Translations under genes and position numbers: made by a program | Assembly (NCBI RefSeq): GCF_030766825.1 | Contig: NZ_JASFDV010000009.1 | Location: forward strand, 1 to 64,000 | Direction of reading: 5' to 3' | Source of the DNA: Nocardiopsis sp. CC223A | Lineage (GTDB): Bacteria > Actinomycetota > Actinomycetes > Streptosporangiales > Streptosporangiaceae | Length of the DNA: 64,000 nucleotides | Shown: positions 32,446 to 40,996 of the stretch, piece after piece | Position numbering within the stretch: the first letter of the stretch is position 1 | How the letters are laid out: every line of letters begins with the position of its first letter | Notes under the pieces: generated by a model | What the model saw: the letters and a program-made list of their open reading frames with translations, nothing else | Database searches by the model: none | Told to the model about the DNA's origin: nothing

Positions 32446-32997
32446 GTGTTCTTCATGGCCATTGCAGTGGCCCTGGTCGGTGCGCTGGGAATGCTCAATC
32501 TGCTGCTGTCGATCGGTGTCGTCCGCAGGCTGCGTCAGCACACCGAGCTCCTGGGCGACCGGGTGTCGGCCGACGGCGACGTCGCCGCCTCCGCGGTGTC
32601 CGTCGGCACCCGGATCGGCGCCGTCCGGGCCCGTTCCACCCTCGGTGCGGATCTGGTGTTCGAGGAGGACGCCGAACCGCTCCTGGTCGCGGTCCTCTCC
32701 CCGGACTGCTCGCCCTGCCGCGAGCGCCTCCCCCTGGTCCTGGAGCACGTCGACCGGAATCCGCAGGCGCGCGTCCTGGCCGTGGTCATCGAGGAGGGCG
32801 GCCTGGAGGCGGAGATGGTCGGACTCCTGGAACCGGTCGTACCGGTGGTGGTCGAACCCTGGGGCGGTGCGCTGCCCCGCCTCTTCGAGGTCGAGGGCAC
32901 CCCCTCCTTCGTCACGGTGACCCACGGGGTCGTGACGGCGACCAGTGTGTTCGCACCCCGGACCGGCGGCGCCGCACTCGGATCGGTGACCGGCTGA
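32446..32997 (+). CDS. MauD/TlpA-like membrane-anchored thioredoxin
   Basis: This 183-residue protein has one N-terminal membrane helix (about 3-24) and a thioredoxin-like domain. The domain contains PDCSPCRERLP with redox pair Cys88/Cys91 and a cis-proline segment GTPSFVTV. It resembles MauD, which with MauE is needed to form the disulfides of the methylamine dehydrogenase small subunit. Here the obvious substrate is the six-cysteine peptide encoded just upstream. GTG start at 32446 follows GAGAGG. It is separated by 3 bp from the ABC exporter gene. Confidence 0.82.
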   Translation: MFFMAIAVALVGALGMLNLLLSIGVVRRLRQHTELLGDRVSADGDVAASAVSVGTRIGAVRARSTLGADLVFEEDAEPLLVAVLSPDCSPCRERLPLVLEHVDRNPQARVLAVVIEEGGLEAEMVGLLEPVVPVVVEPWGGALPRLFEVEGTPSFVTVTHGVVTATSVFAPRTGGAALGSVTG

Positions 32998-33000
32998 ACC

Positions 33001-34839
33001 ATGGACACCACGGAGAAGTCCCGTTCCAACGGATGGCACGAGGTCGTCACCGGACTGGTCCCCGCGCTGCGGCTCGTGTGGCGGGCGGGCCCCGGGTGGG
33101 CGATCGCCCTGGTGGCCCTGGCCGTCACCGCGGGCGCCACCCCCGTCGCCACCGCCTGGCTCATGCGCACGGTGCTCAACGACCTGGCCGTCGGAGCCGC
33201 CCTGGCGACCGTGCTCTCGCTGGCGGCCGCGCTCGCCGCCCTGGGGCTCGTGACCGCGGCGACCACGGCGTTCCAGGTGTACGCGGAGGACGAACTGGGG
33301 CGCAGGGTCGGCCTGCACGCGGACGACCGCCTGTTCCGCGCCGTCAACCGGCTCCCGGGCCTGAGCCGGTTCGAGGACCCGGCCTTCCTCGACCGGTTGC
33401 GGCTGGCCGCCGACAACGGGGGACAGACCCCGGCCCAGGTGCTCCAGGCCGTCCTGGGCCTGGTGGGCGGACTCGTGACGATCCTCGGCTTCGTCGGCTC
33501 GCTGCTGGCGATCCACCCGCTGCTGGCCGCGGTCGTGCTGCTCGGAACGCTGCCCGCGCTGTGGGGACAGCTGGAGCTGTCGCGCCGGCGCGCCGCCATG
33601 ATCTGGCGCCTCGGCCCGGTCGAGCGCCGGGAGCTCTTCTACCGCGACCTGATGTCGAGTGCGGAGGCGGCCAAGGAGATCCGCCTCTTCGGCCTGGGCG
33701 ACATGCTCCGCGAGCGCATGCTCGTCGAGCGCCGCACCGCCAACGCCGAGAACCGGCGGATGGACCGGCGCGACATGTTCGTCCAGGTCGCCGCCGGACT
33801 CCTCGCGGCCCTCATCTCCGGCGGGGGGCTCGTGTGGGTGATCCTCCAGGCCGGGCGGGGCATGGGGACCGTGGGCGACGTGGCGCTGTACATCTCCGCC
33901 GTCGGCGCCGTGCAGCAGGGCATGGCCGGGATGATCTCCCTGCTCGCCCAGGCCCACCAGCGCCTGCTGCTGTTCACCCACTACCGCGAGGTCCTCGCGA
34001 TCCGGCCGGACCTGCCCGCCGCGTCGGGGCGGGTCGGGCCGCTGACCGGCCGGATCGAGCTGCGCGACGTGTGGTTCCGCTACACCCCCGACCACCCCTG
34101 GGTGCTGCGCGGGGTCGACCTGGACGTCCCCGCCGGGACGGCCCTGGGCCTGGTCGGGCTCAACGGGTCGGGCAAGAGCACCCTCGTCAAGCTGCTGTGC
34201 CGGTTCTACGACCCCGACCGCGGATCCATCACCTGGGACGGCACCGACCTGCGCGAAGTGGACCCCGCGGTCCTGCGCGAGCGGGTCGGAGCCGTGTTCC
34301 AGGACTACATGACCTACGACATGACCGCCGCCGAGAACATCGGACTGGGCGACCTGTCCCGTTTCGAGGACCGCCCGGCCATCGAGTCGGCGGCCCGCCG
34401 GGCGGGCGTCCACGACGCGGTCGCGGCCCTGCCGCGCGGCTACGACACGCTCATCACCCGGATCTTCTTCCAGGGCGAGGAGAACGCGCAGGGCGTCGAC
34501 CTGTCCGGCGGCCAACAGCAGCGCGTGGCCATCGCCCGCGCCCTGCTGCGGCCCGACCGCGACCTGCTGATCCTGGACGAGCCCAGCGCCGGCCTGGACG
34601 CGGAGGCGGAGTACGAACTGCACACCCGCCTCCGGGAGCACCGCCGGGGCCGCACGAGCCTGCTGGTCTCCCACCGGCTCGGCGCGCTGCGCGACGCGGA
34701 CCGGATCGTGGTGCTCGACGGCGGCCGGATCACCGAGTCCGGGACGCACGGGGAGCTGATGGCCGAGAACGGGGTGTACGCCCGGCTGTTCTCGATGCAG
34801 GCGCAGGGCTACCGGGAGGAAGAGGAGGCGCCGTGCTGA
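33001..34839 (+). CDS. ABC exporter, fused membrane and ATPase domains, no peptidase domain
   Basis: This 612-residue half-transporter has a six-helix membrane domain (about 20-320) and an ATPase domain (about 345-590). The ATPase has Walker A GLNGSGKST near 386, Q-loop VFQDY, signature LSGGQQQR near 501, Walker B LLILDEPSAGLD and H-loop SHR. It lacks the N-terminal C39 peptidase of double-glycine-leader exporters, so leader removal must be done by another protein, presumably the S26 peptidase next door. Its stop overlaps that gene's start. Proposed cargo is the six-cysteine peptide. Confidence 0.9.
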   Translation: MDTTEKSRSNGWHEVVTGLVPALRLVWRAGPGWAIALVALAVTAGATPVATAWLMRTVLNDLAVGAALATVLSLAAALAALGLVTAATTAFQVYAEDELGRRVGLHADDRLFRAVNRLPGLSRFEDPAFLDRLRLAADNGGQTPAQVLQAVLGLVGGLVTILGFVGSLLAIHPLLAAVVLLGTLPALWGQLELSRRRAAMIWRLGPVERRELFYRDLMSSAEAAKEIRLFGLGDMLRERMLVERRTANAENRRMDRRDMFVQVAAGLLAALISGGGLVWVILQAGRGMGTVGDVALYISAVGAVQQGMAGMISLLAQAHQRLLLFTHYREVLAIRPDLPAASGRVGPLTGRIELRDVWFRYTPDHPWVLRGVDLDVPAGTALGLVGLNGSGKSTLVKLLCRFYDPDRGSITWDGTDLREVDPAVLRERVGAVFQDYMTYDMTAAENIGLGDLSRFEDRPAIESAARRAGVHDAVAALPRGYDTLITRIFFQGEENAQGVDLSGGQQQRVAIARALLRPDRDLLILDEPSAGLDAEAEYELHTRLREHRRGRTSLLVSHRLGALRDADRIVVLDGGRITESGTHGELMAENGVYARLFSMQAQGYREEEEAPC

Positions 34840-35288
34840 CCGTGGCGGCGTCGGCGGGCGCGCTCGTCCTGGGCGGCGCGGCCGCGGCCCTGGGCGCCCT
34901 GCTGTGGATCCGGTACCGGGTCTTCGTGCTGGAGGTCTCCGGCGAGAGCATGCTGCCGACGCTGCGCCAGGGGGACCGGATGCTCGCCGAGCGCAGGAGG
35001 CGGGGCACGGTGATCGCACCGGGGCGGATCGTGGTCCTGGTCGACCCGCAGACGCCGGTGCTCCGGGACGAACGCAACCGGCGCCGCCGCAACTACCTGG
35101 TCAAACGGGTGGTCGCGGTGGCCGGGGACCCGCTGCCCGAGGGGGTGCCCGGCCACCGGGGGACCGTACCGGAGGGGTGCCTGGTGGTCTTGGGCGACAA
35201 CCCCGAAGGCAGCGTCGACTCGCGGGGGTTCGGCCCGGTGCCGGTCGGCCGGGTCGTCGGGACCGTGCTGCGCCGCATGGAGGGGTGA
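34833..35288 (+). CDS. S26-family signal peptidase, small cluster-specific form
   Basis: This 151-residue serine protease has one N-terminal membrane helix (about 3-25). The catalytic Ser39 is in SGESMLPTL, the general base Lys91 in YLVKRVVAVAGD, and the box E motif GDNPEGSVDSRGFG is present. It is shorter than a housekeeping LepB. In this operon it is the likely enzyme that cuts the peptide leader after its Ala-x-Ala site on the outer face. GTG start at 34833 lies within the end of the ABC gene behind GGAAGAGGAGG. Confidence 0.88.
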   Translation: MLTVAASAGALVLGGAAAALGALLWIRYRVFVLEVSGESMLPTLRQGDRMLAERRRRGTVIAPGRIVVLVDPQTPVLRDERNRRRRNYLVKRVVAVAGDPLPEGVPGHRGTVPEGCLVVLGDNPEGSVDSRGFGPVPVGRVVGTVLRRMEG

Positions 35289-35293
35289 GGACG

Positions 35294-35818
35294 ATGCCGG
35301 TGGACTACCTGGGGGCCGCGGCCGCGGCCCTGCTCGTGACGGTCTTCGCCGTCTCGGCGTTCGGCAAGGCCCGCGACCTCGCGGGTTTCGCCGCGTCGTT
35401 GGAACCGCTGCGGCCGGTGCCGCCCCGCCTGCGGGTACCCGCGGCGCGGGCGGTCGCCGCCGCCGAGGCCGGGGTGGTCGCGGCCTTCGCCGGGTACGCG
35501 CTGGGGGTCCCCGGCGCGGGGCCGTTCGCCTTCACCGGGGCGTTCGCCCTGCTGTGCGTGTTCACGGCGGTGATCCTGGCCTCCCTCCGCAGCGGTTCGT
35601 CGGCGCGCTGCCACTGCTTCGGGCGGACCGGCGCCGTGTACGCGCCGCGCCACGCGGTGCGCAACGCCCTGCTCGGCACGGCCGCCCTGATCGGCGCGTT
35701 CGCCTCCGCGTCCCCGTCGGCGCCGGAGCCGGCCGGCGTGTTCCTGGCCGCGGCGACGGGTGTGGTCGTCGGCGTCCTCGTCATCGCCATGGACGACGTC
35801 GCGGAGCTGTTCGCCTGA
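35294..35818 (+). CDS. MauE/DoxX-like membrane protein
   Basis: This 174-residue protein has four membrane helices and a Cys106-His-Cys108-Phe-Gly motif after the third. It matches the MauE group, whose CxCFG motif works with MauD in oxidative folding of cysteine-rich proteins. With the thioredoxin-like protein three genes upstream it likely forms a disulfide-forming pair dedicated to the peptide. ATG start at 35294, 5 bp after the peptidase gene. The last gene of the operon, followed by a hairpin. Confidence 0.85.
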   Translation: MPVDYLGAAAAALLVTVFAVSAFGKARDLAGFAASLEPLRPVPPRLRVPAARAVAAAEAGVVAAFAGYALGVPGAGPFAFTGAFALLCVFTAVILASLRSGSSARCHCFGRTGAVYAPRHAVRNALLGTAALIGAFASASPSAPEPAGVFLAAATGVVVGVLVIAMDDVAELFA

Positions 35819-35820
35819 GC

Positions 35821-35851
35821 GGCCCGGGCGTGGCCGTCCCGCGCCCGGGCC
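35821..35851. terminator. terminator of the peptide operon
   Basis: GGCCCGGGCG (35821-35830) pairs perfectly with 35842-35851 around an 11-nt loop, directly after the MauE-like stop codon. Confidence 0.65.
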
Positions 35852-35865
35852 CCTCGGCACCCGTG

Positions 35866-35910
35866 TCAGGCCGGGAGGCCCGGCTCGCGGGCGATGGGCA
35901 TCTTCTGGAC
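35866..35910 (-). pseudogene. duplicated 3' tail of the acyl-CoA dehydrogenase gene
   Basis: These 45 bp match 36035-36079, the last codons of the acyl-CoA dehydrogenase gene, at 41 of 45 positions. They still read VQKMPIAREPGLPA and stop in the same frame (intact gene: VQKMLIARELGLPA). Similarity stops abruptly on the inner side. This is a partial duplication, 169 bp from the intact copy. Confidence 0.8.
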
Positions 35911-35989
35911 GGCTCCCGGGAACGTGTCCGCCGGGCCGTCGATGACCGCTTCCCCACCCCCGGACGACCCAACGGGACATGGCCGGAAC

Positions 35990-36020
35990 AGACCCCCGAG
36001 AACACCGTTCCCGGGGGTCT
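35990..36020. terminator. hairpin after the acyl-CoA dehydrogenase gene
   Basis: AGACCCCCG (35990-35998) and CGGGGGTCT (36012-36020) form a 9-bp stem, 15 bp beyond the stop on the minus strand. Confidence 0.6.
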
Positions 36021-36034
36021 CTCCTTGCCCTCGA

Positions 36035-37192
36035 TCAGGCGGGAAGGCCCAGCTCGCGGGCGATGAGCATCTTCTGGACCTCGCTGGTGCCCTCGCCGAT
36101 CTCCAGGATCTTGGCGTCCCGGTAGAAGCGGCCCACCGCGTAGTCGTTCATGAACCCGTACCCGCCGAACACCTGCGTGGCGTCGCGGGCGTTGTCCATG
36201 GCCGCGTTGGAGGCCACCAGCTTGGCGATCGCCGCCTCCTTCTTGAACGGCTCGCCCGCCAGCATGCGCGAGGCGGCGTCGTAGTAGGCCAGCCGGGCGG
36301 TGTGCGCGCGGGCCTCCATCTCGGCGATCTTGAACTGGATCGCCTGGTAGTGGCCGATGGTGTTCCCGAACGCACTGCGCTCGTGGGCGTAGCGCACGCT
36401 CTCGTCCACACAGCCCTGGGCCAGGCCCACCGACAGTGCGGCGATGGCGATGCGCCCCTCGTCGAGGATGCGCAGGAACTGGGCGTACCCCCGGCCGCGC
36501 TCGCCCACCAGGTTGGCCTCGGGCACCCGGCAGTCCTCGAACACCAGCTCGTTGGTGTCGGAGGCGTTCCACCCGACCTTGGAGTACTTCTGCCCCACCG
36601 AGAACCCGGGCGTCCCCGCGGGCACCAGGATGGACGAGATCTCCGGCCGCCCGTCCTCCCGCCGCCCGGTGACGGCGGTGACGGTGACCAGCGCGGTGAT
36701 GTCGGTCCCGGAGTTGGTGATGAACGACTTGGTCCCGTTGATCACCCACTGCCCGTCCTCCAGGCGGGCCGTGGTGCGGGTGGCACCCGCGTCGGACCCG
36801 CCGTCGGGCTCGGTCAGACCGAACGCGCCCAGTGCCTCACCGGAGGTCAGCCGCGGCAGGTAGGCCTTCTTCTGCTCCTCGGTGCCGAACCGGTACAGCG
36901 GCATCGCGCCCAGCGATACCCCGGCCTCCAGGGTGATGGCCACCGAGGAGTCCACCCGGGCCAGCTCCTCCAGGGCCAGGCACAGCGCGAAGTAGTCGCC
37001 GCCCATGCCCCCGTGCTCCTCGGGGAACGGCAGGCCGAACAGGCCCATCCGCCCCATCTTGGCGATGACCTCGTAGGGGAAGGTCCCGTTCTCGTAGTGT
37101 TCGGCGATGACCGGGGCGACCTCGGTCCGGGCGAACTCCTCCACGGAGGCCCGCAGGTCGGCGTGCTCGGTCGACAGCTGGTGGCGGTTCAC
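36035..37192 (-). CDS. acyl-CoA dehydrogenase (isovaleryl-CoA type by context)
   Basis: This 385-residue flavoenzyme is of the acyl-CoA dehydrogenase family. Signatures are LTEPDGGSDAGATRTTA, the FAD segment WVINGTKSFITNSG, and the C-terminal QVFGGYGFMNDYAVGRFYRDAKILEIGEGTSEVQ. The active-site Glu is presumed in the GRIAIAALSVG region, as in isovaleryl-CoA dehydrogenase, or in the last helix; I cannot decide. Its GTG start overlaps the stop of the biotin carboxylase gene. The operon matches the actinobacterial leucine pathway (compare fadE19-accA1-accD1 of Mycobacterium tuberculosis). Confidence 0.88.
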   Translation of the reverse strand: MNRHQLSTEHADLRASVEEFARTEVAPVIAEHYENGTFPYEVIAKMGRMGLFGLPFPEEHGGMGGDYFALCLALEELARVDSSVAITLEAGVSLGAMPLYRFGTEEQKKAYLPRLTSGEALGAFGLTEPDGGSDAGATRTTARLEDGQWVINGTKSFITNSGTDITALVTVTAVTGRREDGRPEISSILVPAGTPGFSVGQKYSKVGWNASDTNELVFEDCRVPEANLVGERGRGYAQFLRILDEGRIAIAALSVGLAQGCVDESVRYAHERSAFGNTIGHYQAIQFKIAEMEARAHTARLAYYDAASRMLAGEPFKKEAAIAKLVASNAAMDNARDATQVFGGYGFMNDYAVGRFYRDAKILEIGEGTSEVQKMLIARELGLPA

Positions 37193-39243
37193 TGGTTCTC
37201 CTCGCTGGTGGCGGGGGCGGACGGGTGCCCGGGGGTGTCCGGGGACCCGGCGGGTTCGACGACGACCAGGACGGCGTCCATCGGGACGGACGCGCCGGGC
37301 CGGACCGCGACGGTGGCCACGGTGCCGTCGACGGGTGAGGTGACGGAGTGCTCCATCTTCATGGCCTCGACGACGGCCAGCGCCTGACCCGCGGTGACCG
37401 TGTCGCCGACGGCGACCGGCACGGCGAGTACCGTGCCGGGCATCGGGCTGCGCACGGTGCCGTCGGCCGCGGTCTCGTCGCTGCGCAGTGCGGCGTCGAC
37501 GGGCTCCTCGTGCAGGGTCCAGGCGGAGCCGTCGGCGCCCAGCCATCGGTGCGCGGTGGCGGGGTCGTCGGCCCGCAGGTAGGTGCGGGTGCGGCCGGCG
37601 TAGGACACGGTGAGCCGGTCGCCGTCGCGGCGGGCGCGGGCGTCCACCGCCCCGGCTTCGCCCACGGCCACCGAGAACCCGGACCCGGCGCGGCGCACCC
37701 GGACGAGCACGGCCTCCCCGCCGGGGGCGCGCAGCCGCCACGGCGTCCACACGGCACCACCGATCCGCCACCCGTCGGGGACGGCGAACCGGTCGGCGGT
37801 GGGCGCCGGCGGCTCCAGATCGAGCATGTGGTCCAGGGCGACGGCCGCGTACACCGCGTCGGGCACGCCCTCGGGGGCGGACTCGGGCGGGGCGGACTCG
37901 ATGAGATCGGTGCTCAGGTCGCCCGCGGCCACCCGCGGGTGGCGCAGCAGGCGGCGCAGGAACGCGGTGTTGGTGACGCACCCCAGCAGCAGGTACCCGC
38001 CCAGGGCGTCGTCGGCGCGGCGCAGCGCCGCGTCCCGGTCCGGACCCCACACGATCACCTTGGCGAGCATGGGGTCGAACGACGAGGTCACCTCGCTCCC
38101 GGCGACGATGCCCGAGTCCACCCGCACCCCCTCGCCGGCGGGCTCGGCCAGGGCCAGCACCGGGCCGCCGCTGGGCAGGAAGCCGCGGTCGGCGTCCTCG
38201 GCGTAGATCCGGGCCTCCACCGCGTGCCCGACCCAGGACACGTCGTCCTGGCCGAAGGGCAGCGGCGCGCCCAGCGCCACCCGCACCTGGAGCTCGACCA
38301 GGTCCAGGCCGCGTTCGCCGCGGACCGCGACGACCTCCTCGGTGACCGGGTGCTCCACCTGGAGCCGGGTGTTCATCTCCAGGAACGAGAACGACAGCTC
38401 GCCGTCGCCACCGGCCTCGGCGATGAACTCGACGGTGCCCGCGCCCACGTACCCGCAGGAGCGGGCGGCGGCCACCGCGGCCTCTCCCATGGCGGCCCGC
38501 TGCTTGTCGGTGAGCAGGGGGGAGGGCGCCTCCTCCACCACCTTCTGGTGGCGGCGTTGCAGGCTGCACTCGCGCTCGCCCAGGTGGAGCACGGTGCCGT
38601 GGGAGTCCGCCAGGACCTGCACCTCGATGTGCCGGGGCCGCTGCACCAGGCGCTCCACCAGCAGGGTGGAGTCGCCGAACGCGGCCAGGGCCTCGCGGCG
38701 GGCGGCCGCGGCGGCGGCGGGCAGCTGCGCGGGGGAGTGGACGGCGCGCATGCCCTTGCCGCCGCCCCCGGCGGAGGGCTTGATGAGCAGCGGGTAGCCG
38801 GTGGCGGCGGCCCGCTCCAGCAGAGCGTCATCGGACAGCGGAGCCCCGGGCTCCTCGGTGAAGCCGCCCAGCACCGGCACCCCGGCGGCGGCCACCGTCT
38901 CCTTGGCGCGGATCTTGTCGCCCATCGCGTCGATGGCGGCGGGCGGCGGGCCGATGAACGTCAGGTCGGCGTCCGCGCAGGCGCGGGCGAACGCGGCGTT
39001 CTCCGACAGGAAGCCGTAGCCGGGGTGGACCAGGGTCGCCCCGGTCTCCAGGGCGGCGGCGACGATGGCGTCGGCGTCCAGGTAGGAGGGCACGCGCACG
39101 GCCAGGTCGGCGGCCCCCACGTGCGGGGACCCGGCGTCGGCGTCGGTGTGCACCGCCACCGCGCCCAGGCCCATCCGGCGCAGGGTGCGCATCACCCGCA
39201 GGGCGATCTCGCCCCGGTTGGCGACGAGTACGGTCGTGGTCAA
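37189..39243 (-). CDS. acyl-CoA carboxylase alpha subunit (biotin carboxylase + carrier), methylcrotonyl-type by context
   Basis: This 684-residue protein has a biotin carboxylase half: ANRGEIALRV start, ATP-grasp SAGGGGKGMRAV, HIEVQVL, ECSLQRRHQK, EMNTRLQVEHPVTE. A spacer domain leads to a C-terminal carrier domain with the biotinyl lysine in EAMKMEH (about Lys629). No ATG or GTG lies near the domain start; the TTG at 39243, 7 nt after the upstream stop and behind TGAGGAACCC, is the natural choice. It forms a complex with the carboxyltransferase encoded upstream. Propionyl or geranyl specificity cannot be excluded. Confidence 0.9.
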   Translation of the reverse strand: MTTTVLVANRGEIALRVMRTLRRMGLGAVAVHTDADAGSPHVGAADLAVRVPSYLDADAIVAAALETGATLVHPGYGFLSENAAFARACADADLTFIGPPPAAIDAMGDKIRAKETVAAAGVPVLGGFTEEPGAPLSDDALLERAAATGYPLLIKPSAGGGGKGMRAVHSPAQLPAAAAAARREALAAFGDSTLLVERLVQRPRHIEVQVLADSHGTVLHLGERECSLQRRHQKVVEEAPSPLLTDKQRAAMGEAAVAAARSCGYVGAGTVEFIAEAGGDGELSFSFLEMNTRLQVEHPVTEEVVAVRGERGLDLVELQVRVALGAPLPFGQDDVSWVGHAVEARIYAEDADRGFLPSGGPVLALAEPAGEGVRVDSGIVAGSEVTSSFDPMLAKVIVWGPDRDAALRRADDALGGYLLLGCVTNTAFLRRLLRHPRVAAGDLSTDLIESAPPESAPEGVPDAVYAAVALDHMLDLEPPAPTADRFAVPDGWRIGGAVWTPWRLRAPGGEAVLVRVRRAGSGFSVAVGEAGAVDARARRDGDRLTVSYAGRTRTYLRADDPATAHRWLGADGSAWTLHEEPVDAALRSDETAADGTVRSPMPGTVLAVPVAVGDTVTAGQALAVVEAMKMEHSVTSPVDGTVATVAVRPGASVPMDAVLVVVEPAGSPDTPGHPSAPATSEENQ

Positions 39244-39250
39244 GGGTTCC

Positions 39251-40876
39251 TCACATCCGGAAGACGCCGTAGCCCACGGGCTCCAGCGGGGCGTGGCGGG
39301 CGGCGGACAGGGCCATGGCGAGCACGTCGCGGGTGTCGGCGGGGTCGATGACGCCGTCGTCCCACAGCCGGGCGGTGGAGTAGTAGGGGCTGCCCTGCTC
39401 CTCGTACCGGTCCCGGATGGGGGCCTTGAACTCCTCCTCGGCCTCGGCGGACCACTCCTCGCCGCGCGCGCCCATCTGGTCGCGGCGCACGGTCGACAGC
39501 ACGGACGCGGCCTGCTCGCCGCCCATGACGGAGATGCGGGCGTTGGGCCACATCCACAGGAACCGGGGCGAGTACGCCCGGCCGCACATGGAGTAGTTGC
39601 CCGCCCCGAACGAGCCGCCGATGACGACGGTGAACTTGGGGACACGGGCGCAGGCCACCGCGGTGACCATCTTGGCGCCGTGCTTGGCGATGCCCCCGGC
39701 CTCGTAGTCGCGGCCCACCATGAACCCGGAGATGTTCTGTAGGAACACCAGCGGGATGCTCCGCCGGTCGCACAGCTCGATGAAGTGGGCGCCCTTGAGC
39801 GCGGACTCGGCGAACAGGATGCCGTTGTTGGCGATGATCCCCACCGGGTGCCCGTGGACGTGCGCGAACCCGGTGACCAGGGTGGTCCCGTACTCGGCCT
39901 TGAACTCGGTGAACTCGCTGCCGTCGACGACGCGGCCGATGACCTCGCGCACGTCGTAGGGGGTGCGGGTGTCGGCGGGCACCACCCCGTACAGCTCCTG
40001 CGGGTCCAGCACGGGCGGGCGCGGCTCGCGGGTCTCCCAGGCGGGCGCGCCCCGCGGGCCGAACGTGTCGGCGATGCGCCGCACGATGGACAGCGCGTGC
40101 GCGTCGTCGTCGGCCAGGTGGTCGGTCACCCCCGACACCCGGGAGTGCAGGTCGCCGCCGCCCAGTTCCTCGGCGGTGACGACCTCGCCGGTGGCGGCCT
40201 TCACCAGTGGCGGGCCGCCCAGGAAGATGGTGCCCTGCTCGCGGACGATGACGGCCTCGTCGCTCATCGCGGGGACGTAGGCGCCCCCGGCGGTGCAGGA
40301 GCCGAGCACCGCCGCGATCTGGGGGACGCCCAGCCGCGACATGGTGGCCTGGTTGTAGAAGATCCGCCCGAAGTGCTCGCGGTCGGGGAACACCTCGTCC
40401 TGCATGGGCAGGAACGCGCCGCCGGAGTCGGCCAGGTACACGCACGGCAGCCGGTTCTGGAGGGCGACCTCCTGTGCGCGCAAATGCTTCTTGACGGTCA
40501 TCGGGTAGTAGCTGCCGCCCTTGACGGTGGCGTCGTTGGCGACCACCACCGTGGGGCGCCCGGCCACCCGGCCCACCCCGGCGATCATCCCGGCGCCGGG
40601 GGCGTCCTGCCCGTCGGCCCCGTACAGCCCGTACGCGGCCAGGGGCGCGATCTCCAGGAACGGGGAGCCCGGGTCCAGGAGGTGGTCGACGCGGTCGCGC
40701 GGCAGCAGTTTGCCGCGTTCGACGTGGCGGGCACGGGACTTCTCGGGGCCGCCCAGCGCCGCGGTGGCGATCCGCTCGCGCAGCTCCGAGGCGAGGGCGC
40801 GGTTCGCCGCGTCGTTGGCGGCGAACGCGGAACCGGCGGTGTCGACCGCCGAGCCGAGTACGGATGCCCTGCTCAT
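39251..40876 (-). CDS. acyl-CoA carboxylase beta subunit (carboxyltransferase), methylcrotonyl-type by context
   Basis: This 541-residue carboxyltransferase has two crotonase-fold halves. Features include [34 protein letters not shown] (oxyanion glycines), [20 protein letters not shown] and [23 protein letters not shown], all typical of methylcrotonoyl-CoA carboxylase beta rather than propionyl-CoA carboxylase. ATG start at 40876 after GAGAGGACAGC fits better than one at 40915. First gene of a three-gene operon whose promoter holds a 25-bp palindrome shared with the divergent TetR gene. Confidence 0.92.
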   Translation of the reverse strand: MSRASVLGSAVDTAGSAFAANDAANRALASELRERIATAALGGPEKSRARHVERGKLLPRDRVDHLLDPGSPFLEIAPLAAYGLYGADGQDAPGAGMIAGVGRVAGRPTVVVANDATVKGGSYYPMTVKKHLRAQEVALQNRLPCVYLADSGGAFLPMQDEVFPDREHFGRIFYNQATMSRLGVPQIAAVLGSCTAGGAYVPAMSDEAVIVREQGTIFLGGPPLVKAATGEVVTAEELGGGDLHSRVSGVTDHLADDDAHALSIVRRIADTFGPRGAPAWETREPRPPVLDPQELYGVVPADTRTPYDVREVIGRVVDGSEFTEFKAEYGTTLVTGFAHVHGHPVGIIANNGILFAESALKGAHFIELCDRRSIPLVFLQNISGFMVGRDYEAGGIAKHGAKMVTAVACARVPKFTVVIGGSFGAGNYSMCGRAYSPRFLWMWPNARISVMGGEQAASVLSTVRRDQMGARGEEWSAEAEEEFKAPIRDRYEEQGSPYYSTARLWDDGVIDPADTRDVLAMALSAARHAPLEPVGYGVFRM

Positions 40877-40897
40877 GCTGTCCTCTCGTGGAGGGGT

Positions 40898-40939
40898 GTT
40901 AACGATCACTAACATCAGTGATGTTAGTGACCATTAACA
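40898..40939. promoter_or_regulatory. TetR operator, 25-bp perfect palindrome
   Basis: TCACTAACATCA at 40906-40917 pairs perfectly with 40919-40930 around a single G. The flanks carry GTTAAC (40898-40903) and TTAAC (40934-40938), giving overlapping TTA...TAA palindromes. It lies between the carboxylase operon and the divergent TetR gene. Confidence 0.8.
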
Positions 40940-40996
40940 TGGGTGTCCACGGTTCGGTGCGACGAACCGCCGGACGGGGCGGGGAACGGAGCGGGC

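Noticed and set aside
32161..35818. Lanthipeptide, lasso peptide or graspetide cluster
   Set aside because: No LanM/LanB, lasso cyclase, ATP-grasp, YcaO or radical-SAM gene is present; the processing genes are thioredoxin, S26 peptidase and MauE types.
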